DNA of 5,471 nucleotides, taken from NCBI GenBank assembly GCA_964425415.1, contig CAYRMJ010000079.1:1-5471 (forward strand), written 5' to 3'. Shown here in pieces: positions 5,392-5,471 of the stretch. The notes beneath the pieces are model-generated. The model searched no databases and was not told the origin of the DNA. It worked only from the letters and a program-made list of their open reading frames with translations. This stretch comes from JAADDK01 sp964425415. Lineage in GTDB: Archaea; Thermoplasmatota; Thermoplasmata; Thermoplasmatales; Aciduliprofundaceae. Within the stretch, counting starts at the first letter, position 1, and each line of letters starts with the position of its first letter. Position numbers and translations under genes: made by a program.

Positions 5392-5471
5392 CTATTCGTC
5401 TTCCTCACCTCCTACTTCATCAAAAAACTTAACCTTGCGATGTGCCTCCTCTAATAGATTCACATCAAAAT
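5392..5471 (-). CDS. C-terminal end of an unidentified protein, partial
   Basis: A minus-strand frame runs from the right edge for 25 complete codons to TAG at 5394-5392. It reads FDVNLLEEAHRK and ends KFFDEVGGEEDE. The charged, acid-rich ending looks like a genuine cytosolic protein tail, and a terminator-like hairpin follows it. Too little is present to name a family. It is codirectional with the FKBP gene, but about 270 bp, a hairpin and a separate TATA box lie between them, so they are probably separate units. Confidence 0.6.
   Translation of the reverse strand, partial: FDVNLLEEAHRKVKFFDEVGGEEDE

Noticed and set aside
5070..5408. 112-residue minus-strand frame covering the intergenic region
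   Set aside because: It overlaps the FKBP start out of frame and the end of the partial gene, and its Cys/Pro/Tyr-rich composition looks random.

Overview
The window looks like a draft contig from a thermophilic euryarchaeon, most likely of the Thermoplasmatota and close to the Aciduliprofundum/DHVE2 type. This lineage call is inference from gene content. Supporting it are an archaeal MBF1, a GfcR-type (PyrE-like) regulator, a long archaeal FKBP with a SlyD-like insert, a large Asn-rich parallel beta-helix surface protein, Shine-Dalgarno sites of the GGTGA/GAGGTGA type, and TATA boxes about 26 nt upstream of start codons. The DNA is AT-rich. No mobile element, CRISPR array, tRNA or rRNA was seen.

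Layout. Positions 1-2138 (+) hold the 3' part of a secreted, C-terminally anchored beta-helix protein of the NosD/CASH (PbH1) type. It is interrupted by exactly 100 N (1559-1658). Next is a short two-gene (+) unit: aMBF1 (best start 2170, not 2161) overlaps by ATGA a 75-residue single-span membrane protein. That gene runs convergently, with a 24-bp overlap, into gfcR (-, best start 3443). A shared AT-rich TATA region (3518-3530) divides gfcR from a divergent HD-domain phosphohydrolase (3552-4325, +), which is probably leaderless. The HD gene and the minus-strand FKBP prolyl isomerase (best start 5119) converge so tightly that their stop codons share TTAA. Oligo-T tracts lie just past each stop on the two strands. 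An intergenic region (5120-5391) follows, with promoter-like and hairpin features and a cluster of micro-ORFs. The window ends with the last 25 codons of an unidentified minus-strand gene.

How the genes relate. aMBF1 (basal transcription), GfcR (PRPP-domain regulator) and FKBP (protein folding) are housekeeping or regulatory genes. Nothing ties them into one pathway. The beta-helix protein is a cell-surface component without nos genes beside it, so a copper/N2O reductase role should not be assumed.

The most interesting candidates are three. The gfcR leader carries a C-D'-C'-D box order resembling an archaeal C/D guide RNA. A possible leaderless micro-ORF cluster lies upstream of FKBP. The beta-helix repeat period predicts the true size of the assembly gap. 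All three are hypotheses from the sequence alone.
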